Notes under the pieces: model-generated | Told to the model about the DNA's origin: nothing | What the model saw: only the letters and a program-made list of their open reading frames with translations | The model's database searches: none | DNA from: Jiella pelagia | GTDB taxonomy: Bacteria > Pseudomonadota > Alphaproteobacteria > Rhizobiales > Rhizobiaceae | Length of the DNA stretch: 64,000 nucleotides | Direction: 5' to 3' | Assembly (NCBI RefSeq): GCF_026898155.1 | Contig: NZ_CP114029.1 | Coordinates: 1,681,501-1,745,500 of the forward strand | Made by a program: the position numbers and the translations under genes | Part shown: positions 39,918 through 48,450 of the stretch, piece after piece | Layout: each line of letters starts with the position of its first letter | Numbering within the stretch: position 1 is the stretch's first letter

Positions 39918-40612
39918 CGGCGTCGATCTTCATCCTGACCGGGGCCGGCATCTCGGCCGAATCCGGCGTCGAGACCTTTCGCGACAAGGGTGGGCTCTGG
40001 TCGAAGGTGAAGCTCGAAGACGTCGCGACGCCCGAGGGCTTTTCCCGCGACCCCGAGGCGGTGCACGCCTTCTACAATGCCCGGCGGGCGAGCCTTCTGG
40101 GCGTCGCGCCGAACCCCGCCCACTACGCCCTCGCCCGGCTCGAACGAGAATATCCGGGCGACGTGACGCTCGTGACCCAGAACATCGACGACCTGCACGA
40201 GCGGGCCGGCTCCCAGGCGGTCATCCACATGCATGGCGAACTGAGCCTTTCTCTTTGCGTCCATTGCGGCGCCAAGGCGAAGGCCGAGAGCGACCTTTCC
40301 CTCGCCCTTGCCTGCACCGCCTGCGGCACCGCAGGCAGCCTCAGGCCGGACGTCGTCTGGTTCGGCGAGATGCCCTACCGGATGAACGAGATCTACGAGA
40401 AGCTGATGGATGCCGATCTCTTCGTTTCGATCGGCACATCGGGCGCGGTCTATCCGGCGGCAGGCTTCGTCGCCGAGGCGCGCACGGCGGGGATCCGCAG
40501 CCTCGAACTCAATCTCGAACCGTCCGACGGCACCTTCCTGTTCGACGAGGCCCGGCATGGCCCCGCCTCGAAGCTGGTGCCGGCCTTCGTCGAGGCGGCG
40601 CTCGCGCCGTAG
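39914..40612 (+). CDS. NAD-dependent protein deacylase (sirtuin, class III)
   Basis: CobB-type sirtuin of 232 residues removing acyl groups from lysine using NAD. NAD motif GAGISAESGVETFRD (residues 10-24), TQNID (88-92), catalytic H107 in HMHGE, and a zinc site CVHC ... CTAC. The pair Y54 and R57 (YNAR) matches the Tyr-x2-Arg that recognises succinyl or malonyl groups in SIRT5 and CobB, so desuccinylase activity is expected. Starts by four-base overlap with pncA. Confidence 0.95.
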   Translation: MTASIFILTGAGISAESGVETFRDKGGLWSKVKLEDVATPEGFSRDPEAVHAFYNARRASLLGVAPNPAHYALARLEREYPGDVTLVTQNIDDLHERAGSQAVIHMHGELSLSLCVHCGAKAKAESDLSLALACTACGTAGSLRPDVVWFGEMPYRMNEIYEKLMDADLFVSIGTSGAVYPAAGFVAEARTAGIRSLELNLEPSDGTFLFDEARHGPASKLVPAFVEAALAP

Positions 40613-40736
40613 CGGGTCCGTGGTGTCCGTCGCCGCTCCCCTGCCTTTCTGAAAGCGTGTCGATCAGCTGTCATACCGTCGGCCCCGGTCCTTGACCGGC
40701 GCCAAGGGGTTTACGCTCAAGCGCCGCGCGGGCTTC

Positions 40737-40777
40737 ATACCAGCGACCCGGGAGTCATTCTCCCGGGTCGCTGGTAT
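40737..40777. repeat. perfect 18-bp-arm palindrome
   Basis: ATACCAGCGACCCGGGAG (40737-40754) and its exact complement at 40760-40777, loop of five bases (TCATT). Lies 125 bases after the sirtuin stop. No T run follows on either side, so it is more likely a REP-like element or mRNA stabiliser than a simple intrinsic terminator. Confidence 0.85.
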
Positions 40778-40973
40778 CAGACGCCGCGAAAGCGCCGCTT
40801 TCAGCGATCACTTTTTCCGTGTGACGCTTCGCCAGCTTGATTTGTCACCGGCTCTACGCGAGACTCTTTTGCATCGCACAAAGCGCCGGGTCCAACGACC
40901 CGGCTGCCCGGGGGAAGCGCCTGCCCGCCCCCGGACGAGGCGTGTCGGCCACCCCTCACACAGTTGCGATTTA

Positions 40974-40987
40974 ATGATTTAAATCAA
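40974..40987 (+). promoter_or_regulatory. FNR/FixK-like box upstream of prkA
   Basis: ATGATTTAAATCAA matches the TTGAT-N4-ATCAA anaerobox at nine of ten defined positions. It is the core of a larger palindrome AATGATT...AATCATT (40973-40992) and lies directly before TTGACT (40992-40997), a possible -35 element, 103 bases upstream of the prkA start. Confidence 0.5.
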
Positions 40988-41089
40988 TCATTTGACTTGC
41001 GCTCCGCCCATCCAGTGCCCACACTAGCCTGACCCCGAGGGGGCTTCGAAAGCCATCGACGCTTTCGGTGAGGCGAATGGAGGTGGGTG

Positions 41090-43027
41090 ATGAGCGCATT
41101 GTTCGACCAGTACGCCAGGAGCTATGAGCAGCGACGCGAGACCATCATGTCGCTCTCCCAGTATCTCGACGATTGCCGCAAGGATCCGATCCTGTATGCC
41201 GGTCCGCACGAGCGCCTTTTGGCGGCCATCGGCGAGCCGGAAATGGTGGATACCTCGCAGGATTCCCGTCTCGGCCGGATCTTTCAGAACCGCACGATCC
41301 GGACCTACAAGGCATTTCCCGACTTCTACGGGATGGAAGAGACGGTCGAGCGGATCGTCGCCTTCCTGCGCCAAGCGGCGCAGGGCCTCGAGGAGCGCAA
41401 GCAGATCCTCTACCTGCTCGGCCCGGTCGGCGGCGGCAAGTCGTCGCTGGCGGAGCGGATCAAGGCGCTGATCGAGAACCAGCCGATCTACGTGCTGAAG
41501 GCCGGCGACGAACTCTCGCCGGTGTTCGAAAGTCCGCTCGCGCTCTTCGACCCCGAGACCATGGGCGAGATGCTGGAAAGCGAATACGGCATTCCCCGCC
41601 GGCGGCTTTCGGGGCTGATGAGCCCCTGGTGCGTCAAGCGGCTCGACGAGTTCGGCGGCGACATCTCCAAGTTCAAGGTCGCCAAGCTGACGCCCTCGCG
41701 GCTGAAGCAGATCGGCGTCGCCAAGACCGAGCCGGGGGACGACAACAACCAGGACATTTCCTCCCTGGTCGGCAAGGTCGATATCCGCCGGCTGGAGATG
41801 TACGCCCAGAACGATCCCGACGCCTATTCCTATTCCGGCGGGCTGAACCGGGCGAACCAGGGCGTTCTCGAATTCGTCGAGATGTTCAAGGCGCCGATCA
41901 AGATGCTGCATCCGCTCCTGACGGCGACGCAGGAAGGCTCCTATGTCGGCTCGGAGAATATCGGCGCCATCCCCTTCACCGGCATGATCATGGCCCACTC
42001 CAACGAATCGGAGTGGAAGAGCTTCAAGAACAACAAGAACAACGAGGCCTTCATCGACCGGATCTACGTGATCAAGGTGCCCTACTGCCTGCGTGTCGAC
42101 GAGGAAGAGAAGATCTACGACAAGCTCGTCCAGAGGCCCGAACTCGCCGAGGCGCCCTGCGCGCCCGACACGCTGTCGATGCTCGCACGCTTTGCCGTCC
42201 TCTCAAGGCTGAAGCCGCACGAGAACTCCTCGCTCTACGCCAAGATGCGCGTTTACAACGGCGAGAGCCTGCGCGAGGTGGATCCGAAGGCCCGCACCCT
42301 GCAGGAATATCGCGACGCCGCCGGCGTCGACGAGGGGATGAACGGCATCTCGACGCGCTTTGCCTTCAAGGCACTGTCGGCGACCTTCAACCACGACACC
42401 GAAGAGGTGGCGGCAGATCCCGTCCATCTGATGTACGTGCTGGAACAGGCGGTGCGCCGCGAGCAGTTCCCCGAGGACGTCGAGAGCGATTATCTGGAGT
42501 TCATCAAGGCGGAACTGGCGCCGCGCTACGCCGAATTCATCGGCAACGAGATTCAGAAGGCGTATCTGGAAAGCTATCACGACTACGGCCAGAACCTCTT
42601 CGACCGCTACGTCTCCTATGCCGATGCCTGGATCGAGGATCAGGACTACAAGGATCCCGACACCGGCCAGCTGCTCGACCGCGACCTTCTGAACCAGGAG
42701 CTGACCAAGGTCGAGAAGCCGGCGGGCATCGCCAACCCGAAGGACTTCCGCAACGAGGTGGTCAAGTTCTCGCTGCGCTCGCGGGCGTCGAACCGGGGGC
42801 AGAATCCCTCCTGGACCAGCTACGAGAAGATCCGGGACGTCGTCGAGAAGCGGATGTTCAGCCAGGTCGAGGACCTGCTCCCGGTGATCTCCTTCGGCTC
42901 GAAGAAGGATTCGGAGACCGAGAAGAAGCACAACGAGTTCGTCGACCGGATGGTCGAGCGCGGGTTTACGCCGAGACAGGTGCGACGGCTCGTCGAATGG
43001 TATATGCGTGTGAGGCAGGCCAGTTGA
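41090..43027 (+). CDS. prkA: PrkA-family serine protein kinase / AAA+ protein
   Basis: PrkA (YeaG) protein of 645 residues. The AAA+ core has Walker A GPVGGGKSS at about residues 107-115, and the C-terminal half carries the PrkA kinase-like domain. In E. coli the homologue acts with YeaH and YcgB in nitrogen-starvation and stationary-phase responses; in Bacillus PrkA has been described as a kinase or protease. ATG 41090 is six bases after GGAGG. First of three co-directional genes with 30-base and 1-base-overlap junctions. Confidence 0.95.
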   Translation: MSALFDQYARSYEQRRETIMSLSQYLDDCRKDPILYAGPHERLLAAIGEPEMVDTSQDSRLGRIFQNRTIRTYKAFPDFYGMEETVERIVAFLRQAAQGLEERKQILYLLGPVGGGKSSLAERIKALIENQPIYVLKAGDELSPVFESPLALFDPETMGEMLESEYGIPRRRLSGLMSPWCVKRLDEFGGDISKFKVAKLTPSRLKQIGVAKTEPGDDNNQDISSLVGKVDIRRLEMYAQNDPDAYSYSGGLNRANQGVLEFVEMFKAPIKMLHPLLTATQEGSYVGSENIGAIPFTGMIMAHSNESEWKSFKNNKNNEAFIDRIYVIKVPYCLRVDEEEKIYDKLVQRPELAEAPCAPDTLSMLARFAVLSRLKPHENSSLYAKMRVYNGESLREVDPKARTLQEYRDAAGVDEGMNGISTRFAFKALSATFNHDTEEVAADPVHLMYVLEQAVRREQFPEDVESDYLEFIKAELAPRYAEFIGNEIQKAYLESYHDYGQNLFDRYVSYADAWIEDQDYKDPDTGQLLDRDLLNQELTKVEKPAGIANPKDFRNEVVKFSLRSRASNRGQNPSWTSYEKIRDVVEKRMFSQVEDLLPVISFGSKKDSETEKKHNEFVDRMVERGFTPRQVRRLVEWYMRVRQAS

Positions 43028-43057
43028 GCGCTCACGCGTTTGTTACGAGGTCGACCG

Positions 43058-44363
43058 ATGCATATCATTGACCGTCGTCCCGACCCTGGGGGCAAGAGCC
43101 TCGCCAACCGCCAGCGCTTCATGCGGCGGGCCAGAGCGCTTGTAAAGCAGGCGGTGCGGGAGGCATCCGGCGCCCGCAAGATCCGCGAGATCGACGGCGG
43201 CGGCGCCGTGACGATCCCCGCCGACGGCGTCCACGAGCCGAGCTTCCATGCCGGGCGGAACGGCGGCCGGCGCGACTACGTCCTGCCAGGCAACAAGAAG
43301 TTCGTCTCCGGCGACCGCATCCAGCGCCCCAAGCAAGGCGGCGGCTCGGGCTCGGAAGGTTCGGCCGACGGCGAGGGCGAGGATGGCTTCCGCTTCGTCC
43401 TGTCGCGGGACGAGTTCCTCGACCTCTTCCTCGAAGATCTCGAACTGCCCAACCTCGCCAAGCGCCAGGTGATGGGCGACGCCGTCGAAAAGCGGCGCCC
43501 GGCCGGCTTCAAGACGTCCGGTTCGCCGGCCTCGCTCTCGGTCGGCCGGACGATGCGGCGCAGTCTGTCGCGGCGGATCGCGCTGAAGCGGCCCAATCCG
43601 GCCGAGGCTCGAGGACATGCGCCGGGAGCTGGGCGAGCTCGAAGCCGACGTAGGCGACGCGGCGCGGATCGCCACGCTGAAGGCCGAGATCGAGCGGCAG
43701 GAGCGGCGCGCCAAGGTCATTCCCTTCATCGACCCGGTCGACCTGCGCTACCGGCGCATCGAGGTGACGCCGGAGCCGATCGCCCGGGCGGCGATGTTCT
43801 GCCTGATGGATGTCTCGGCATCGATGGACGAGCACATGAAGGACCTCGCCAAGCGGTTCTTCTCGCTGCTTTATCTGTTCCTGACGCGGCGCTACGACAA
43901 GGTCGAGATCGTCTTCATCCGCCACACCCACGAGGCCAAGGAGGTCGACGAGGAGACGTTCTTCCACTCGCGCGAATCCGGCGGCACGGTGATCTCCTCG
44001 GCGCTGATCGAGATGGCGAGGATCGCCAAGCAGCGCTATCCGGCCGACCAGTGGAACATCTATGCCGCCCAGGCGTCCGACGGCGACAACCTGTCGTCGG
44101 ACAACGCCCGCTCCGTGGCGCTCCTGCGCGAGACCATCCTGCCGATGGCGCAATATTACGCCTATCTGCAGGTCGGGCGCGGCGACTACGACCGGGAGGA
44201 CGGCGTCTTCGCCCGCCACGAGACGACGCTCTGGCGGGCGTACCAGGAACTCGTCCGCCCGAACCTGCCGATGGCGATGCGCAAGGTGAACGACCGGCGG
44301 GACATCTATCCGGTGTTCCGCGAACTCTTCGAGCGCCGCGACGAGGCGGCGGAGGCACGCTGA
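43058..44363 (+). CDS. YeaH/YhbH family protein (DUF444), frame-broken
   Basis: DUF444 protein with a von Willebrand factor A-like region. N terminus IIDRRPDPGGKSLANRQRF; C-terminal MFCLMDVSASMDEHMKDLAKRFF contains the MIDAS-like D-x-S-x-S. The frame is broken by an inserted base at 43604-43610 (GAGGCTC); removing it gives 434 continuous residues ending in a TGA that overlaps the spoVR ATG. Without the repair the upstream frame runs on into the spoVR gene, producing a false fusion. Conserved partner of prkA and spoVR. Confidence 0.92.
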
Positions 44364-45925
44364 TGGCAAGAGCCAAGACGACCACCGCTCCGATCGTCGG
44401 CGGGCGCGAGCCGCTCTTTACCGGCCGGGACTGGGATTTCGGCCTGCTCGACCGCGTCTACGACGCCATCGGCGAGATCGCCGAGAAAGAACTGAAGCTC
44501 GACATCTATCCGAACCAGATCGAGGTGATCACCTCCGAGCAGATGCTCGACGCCTATGCCTCGACCGGCATGCCGCTGTTCTACAAGCACTGGTCGTTCG
44601 GCAAGCACTTCGTGCGCAACGAGACGCTCTACCGCAAGGGCTGGCAGGGCCTCGCCTACGAGATCGTCATCAACTCCTCGCCTTGCATCGTCTACATCAT
44701 GGAGGAGAACTCCGCGACGATGCAGACGCTGGTGCTGGCCCACGCCGCCTTCGGCCACAACCACTTCTTCAAGAACAACTACTGCTTCCAGCAGTGGACC
44801 GATGCGTCCAGCATCCTCGACTATCTGGCCTTCGCCAAGAAATTCGTCGCCTCCTGCGAGGACCGCTACGGCCAGGAAAACGTCGAGCAGATCCTCGATG
44901 CAGCCCATGCCCTGATGAGCCACGGCGTCCACCGCTATCCCGGCAAGCACGCACTCGACCTCAAATCCGAGCAGCGCCGGCTGGAGGAGCGCCAGGCCTT
45001 TGCCGAGCAGCACTTCTCCGACCTCTGGCGCACCCTGCCGAAGACCGCCAGCCGCAAGAAGCGCGACGGCGAGGAGGAGCGGCGGCGCCAGATGCTCGGC
45101 CTTCCCGAGGAAAACATCCTCTACTTCCTCGAAAAGAATGCCCCGCGCCTCGCCCCGTGGCAGCGCGAATTGATCCGCATCGTCCGGCAGATCGCCCAGT
45201 ATTTCTATCCCCAGCGCCAGACCAAGGTGATGAACGAGGGCTGCGCGACCTTCAGCCACTACCGACTGATGACGCGGCTGCACGAGGCAGGGCAGATCAC
45301 CGACGGCTCGTTCATGGAATTCCTGCATTCCCACACCAGCGTCGTCTTCCAGCCGGAATTCGACGATCCGCGCTATTCCGGCATCAACCCCTATGCACTG
45401 GGCTTCGCCATGATGGAGGACATCGAGCGGATCGCCCTTGACCCGACGCCGGAGGACCGCGCCTTCTTCCCCGACTTCGCCGGCTGCGGCGATGCCTATG
45501 GGGTGCTGCGCGACGCCTGGGCGAACTATCGCGACGAGAGCTTCATCCTGCAGTTCCTGAGCCCGAACGTCATCCGCAAGCAGAAGCTCTTCCGGCTGGT
45601 GGACGATTCGAAAGACGAAGAGATCGTCGTCGCCTCGATCCACGACGAGCGCGGCTACAAGGCGGTGCGGCACTCCCTGTCGCGGCAGTTCGACGTCGGC
45701 CGGCAGGACCCGGACATCCAGGTGGCGGACGTCGATCTTGCCGGCGACCGCAAGCTGATCCTCCAACACCACGTCGTCGACGGCATCACCCTCGACCACA
45801 AGGACGCCGCCAAGGTGCTGCACCACCTCGCCAACCTCTGGGGCTACGACGTCAAGCTGCTGGAGATCGAGGAGGGCGAGACCATCGCCGCCCATGACGG
45901 CTCGCCATCGCGGGCGTTCCGTTAA
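44363..45925 (+). CDS. SpoVR family protein (YcgB homologue)
   Basis: SpoVR/YcgB protein of 520 residues, cytoplasmic, molecular function unknown, named for a Bacillus gene needed for spore cortex formation but widespread in non-sporulating bacteria. Conserved segments include WDFGLLDRVYDAIGEIA, the HNHFFKNNYCFQQW histidine-rich stretch, FYPQRQTKVMNEGCATF and INPYALGFAMMEDIERI. It overlaps the yeaH stop by one base and closes the prkA-yeaH-spoVR operon; a palindromic repeat follows directly. Confidence 0.95.
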   Translation: MARAKTTTAPIVGGREPLFTGRDWDFGLLDRVYDAIGEIAEKELKLDIYPNQIEVITSEQMLDAYASTGMPLFYKHWSFGKHFVRNETLYRKGWQGLAYEIVINSSPCIVYIMEENSATMQTLVLAHAAFGHNHFFKNNYCFQQWTDASSILDYLAFAKKFVASCEDRYGQENVEQILDAAHALMSHGVHRYPGKHALDLKSEQRRLEERQAFAEQHFSDLWRTLPKTASRKKRDGEEERRRQMLGLPEENILYFLEKNAPRLAPWQRELIRIVRQIAQYFYPQRQTKVMNEGCATFSHYRLMTRLHEAGQITDGSFMEFLHSHTSVVFQPEFDDPRYSGINPYALGFAMMEDIERIALDPTPEDRAFFPDFAGCGDAYGVLRDAWANYRDESFILQFLSPNVIRKQKLFRLVDDSKDEEIVVASIHDERGYKAVRHSLSRQFDVGRQDPDIQVADVDLAGDRKLILQHHVVDGITLDHKDAAKVLHHLANLWGYDVKLLEIEEGETIAAHDGSPSRAFR

Positions 45926-45926
45926 A

Positions 45927-45971
45927 GCATGATCCCGAAAAGTGGGAACCGGTTTTCGGAAAAGATCATGC
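45927..45971. repeat. intergenic palindromic repeat copy after spoVR
   Basis: GCATGATC ... GATCATGC outer arms enclosing CCGAAAAGTGGGAACC and GGTTTTCGG. It begins two bases after the spoVR stop and could form its 3'-end hairpin. Related to the copy at 7771-7812. This element type is very frequent in Hyphomicrobiales genomes. Confidence 0.75.
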
Positions 45972-46842
45972 GAGAGCAGGAAATAGAGCGAGATGATGAG
46001 CGGAGCCTCATCTCATCCCGCTATAAGGCGTCGCGGCGCGAGTTTCCATCAGGATCGGCCGGCCGCGGCACCGCTTCAAGATCGCCGACAATGCGGCTTG
46101 CCCGGCAGGAGCACCGCCAGGGCAGTCCGGACGTGGGATCCCAGCGGTCCGGGAGATCGTCTCCTGGTCCGGCCCTTACCAGGCTCGCGCGGCGCTTGTG
46201 CGTGAATTTTTGGCGCCGGTCGAATATCTGCCACGATGGTCCGATAGCCGGTTTTGCGGACAGTCGATGCAAAGAAGCGATGTCGGCTTCGGTCACGGCA
46301 AGCGACGGGTGAGCGTCCCGGTCGATCAGGCTCTCCGCGACATCGCGCTTCTTGTCCTTCACGACCTCGTCGGCGATGCCGGATGCCTCCAGCCGCAGCC
46401 GGATCAGGTCGGGCATCGAGGCGAACTGCGAGAAGAAGATGACCTTGCGCCATTCCGCCGCCAGTTCGCCGACCATGTCGATCAGCCGTTCCAGCTTGGC
46501 GGACCTGGTCATTGCAGGCTTGCCCTGCCGATTGACCAGGCGAGCATCGCAACACCACCAGCCCAAGGCGCCTTCACTGAACGTCGACACAGACGGGGGC
46601 ACGACCTTCAGGAAATGGATCATGCCGCCGGGATCCGTGTCGCATCCGCGAGGTCAGCCATGGCCGATCGCGGCCATCCTCCGGCGGCCGGGCATCTGAT
46701 TTCACCTATATTTTCAACACCCTGATTGAGGATCGTCCCCGGACGTGCCTATAGGACACATTCCCGCATTCGTCTCGCGATGAACGGATAAGGTCCATCG
46801 CCATTCGCCGCCGGTGGATCACAGTCAGAAAGACATACGACA
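45972..46842. other. accessory intergenic region around the SNF2 remnant
   Basis: Outside the helicase fragment no gene is seen. The segment 46690-46842 before the TPR-hydrolase gene is AT-richer and should hold the promoter of the two-gene accessory operon; no obvious precursor-peptide gene is found there. Confidence 0.5.
46255..46569 (-). pseudogene. decayed fragment of a SNF2-family helicase
   Basis: Two separated pieces of a SNF2/SWI2 helicase C-terminal region remain in one frame. The first, WWCCDARLV ... SAKLERLIDMVGEL ... KVIFFSQFASMPDLIR, matches the linker and the first strand of the RecA-like C-terminal domain; the second, DKKRDVAESLI ... TEADIASL, matches the extreme C terminus. 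The roughly 100 residues between them that hold motifs V and VI are missing and the N-terminal ATPase half is absent. No intact helicase gene is nearby. This is true decay by deletion, unlike the one-base frame breaks elsewhere. Confidence 0.7.
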
Positions 46843-48450
46843 ATGTCCAACGCCATCCATGCTCGACCGGACAGAATGAGATTTCAGGACATCCGCCAGA
46901 GGATGGAGACGGCGCGGGACCTCGAAGGAAGTGGATCGCTCGAAGAGGCATTCAGCGCGTACTGCTCCGTTCTCGAGAGCTTCCCGAGCATTTTGTTCGC
47001 CTTGTTGGGGGCCGGACGAACCGCGTATCGACTGGGACAGTCGGCCGATGCTCTGGAGCACTACCGCCGAGCGGCCGAATTGCATCCCGACAGACCTGAA
47101 CCGATCCTTTACATCGCGCAGCAACAAGCGAAAGACGATCTCGTCGAGGCAGCGAAAACCTATTCGGCGGGCGCCTCGAGATTTCCCGACAACGAGTTGC
47201 TGAGGAGCCTGAGCGCTGAAGCAAGCGTTCATCTGCACGGTGAGAACGGCCTCTCGGCGCACTTCGACATCGATGCTGAACTCCTAAGGAGCGAATATCA
47301 GGAGCGGGTCTTCCTATCGATATTGTCGAGCAGGAGGGCGATCCTCTCCCTGGAAGAGCTGTCCCGGTATCACGGGCGCCTCGCCGAGAAGTTTCCCAGC
47401 GACCCATCAACGCTTCGCTACGCCAGGGCTTTGATGGCGACCCGGAAATACCAGGAGGCGTTGCAGGCCTTCGAAGCTGTGTCCGATGATGCAAATGCGG
47501 AGGCCCTGATGGGCAGGGCCATCTGCAACGGTGCGCTTGGGGAGTTTGAGGCGTCGAGGACTCTTCTGGAACGATACATGAGCGGCGACGTCAGCGCCCA
47601 CAAGGCTCTGGAAACCTGCGGGACCTTTCTCGACGCCTCCCCCGATCTCGGCCGGGCCACCGATATTGTCCATGATCTGAACCGGACGGTCGGCGATCCG
47701 GGCCTTGAAAACCTCATCGCGTTTTCAAGGAGCATCCTGCCTCCCAAACGGGCGCTTCTGAACGGCGACATCAGGGACCACAGTTTCAGAGTGAGCGCAG
47801 CAGGGGAAACGCGCGCCGTGGTCTTGGCGTTTGCCGGCTTCGGCCTCAGGACGGGTGCATTGCCATTCTCGCTGATCGACCGGTTCTTTGCCGGCCATGG
47901 CGTCGCCGTGGGATCGCTCGTGGATGCGCAGGGCTGTCTGTTCTGGAAAGGCGTTGCCTCCCTTGGAAAAGACCTTGGCGCCACCGTTTCCGCACTGAAG
48001 GCTGAACTGGCCGCGATGAACCTCGACAGAACATATACGCTCGGCAATTCCGGCGGCGGGGCCGCTGCCATGGTGTATGGGTGCGAACTCGGGGCGAGAC
48101 GAGCCTTGTCGTTTTCCGGTCCCACCGATCTGCGAAAATCGTTCCTGGCCCGGATCGGGGACAGGCGCGCCCAGGCCGTCATCCATGGCCTGAACAAGAG
48201 ACTGACTGACCGCGAGCTGAACCTGCGAGGCTGGCTCGAAGATCGGGAAGATCGCTGCGCCATTCATGCCTATTACTGCGAGAAAGAGAAAGACGATGCC
48301 GCCCAGGCTGCAAACATCTCACACATTCCCGGTGTGAGTTTGCGACCCATCAGCCGCTATTCCGCGCATGAGTGCATCGGAAGCGCGCTGGGGACCGGAG
48401 ACCTGCTTCGGGAATTCAACTCAATTCTGGAGGACATTCGCCTTGGCTAG
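46843..48450 (+). CDS. TPR-repeat protein with C-terminal alpha/beta-hydrolase-like domain
   Basis: 535 residues with two parts. Residues about 20-280 are helical repeats of TPR type (AFSAYCSVLESFPSILFALLGAGRTAYRLG; QSADALEHYRRAAELHPDRPEP, shown in part; YQEALQAFEAVSDDANAEALMGRA). Residues about 310-530 resemble an alpha/beta hydrolase: strand-rich RAVVLAFAGFG, the nucleophile elbow LGNSGGG with S403, and a late H509 in SAHECIG at the position of the catalytic His. No signal peptide or membrane segment. The stop codon lies inside the first codons of the radical SAM gene, so the two are translationally coupled. Family not recognised; function unknown. Confidence 0.75.
   Translation: MSNAIHARPDRMRFQDIRQRMETARDLEGSGSLEEAFSAYCSVLESFPSILFALLGAGRTAYRLGQSADALEHYRRAAELHPDRPEPILYIAQQQAKDDLVEAAKTYSAGASRFPDNELLRSLSAEASVHLHGENGLSAHFDIDAELLRSEYQERVFLSILSSRRAILSLEELSRYHGRLAEKFPSDPSTLRYARALMATRKYQEALQAFEAVSDDANAEALMGRAICNGALGEFEASRTLLERYMSGDVSAHKALETCGTFLDASPDLGRATDIVHDLNRTVGDPGLENLIAFSRSILPPKRALLNGDIRDHSFRVSAAGETRAVVLAFAGFGLRTGALPFSLIDRFFAGHGVAVGSLVDAQGCLFWKGVASLGKDLGATVSALKAELAAMNLDRTYTLGNSGGGAAAMVYGCELGARRALSFSGPTDLRKSFLARIGDRRAQAVIHGLNKRLTDRELNLRGWLEDREDRCAIHAYYCEKEKDDAAQAANISHIPGVSLRPISRYSAHECIGSALGTGDLLREFNSILEDIRLG

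Larger units (their letters stand above)
40613..41089. other. 477-base intergenic region with palindrome and FNR-like box
   Basis: Leads into the prkA operon. Contains the long palindrome at 40737-40777 and the FNR/FixK-like box at 40974-40987; no gene seen. Confidence 0.6.

Noticed and set aside
43040..45925. A single 961-residue open frame that seems to fuse YeaH to SpoVR
   Set aside because: The fusion arises because the inserted base at 43604-43610 shifts the YeaH frame into the SpoVR frame; the correct YeaH frame reopens immediately and ends at the SpoVR start.
48368..48442. Upstream ATG start for the radical SAM gene
   Set aside because: It lies inside the preceding gene without a binding site, whereas TTG 48443 has GGAGG at proper spacing.
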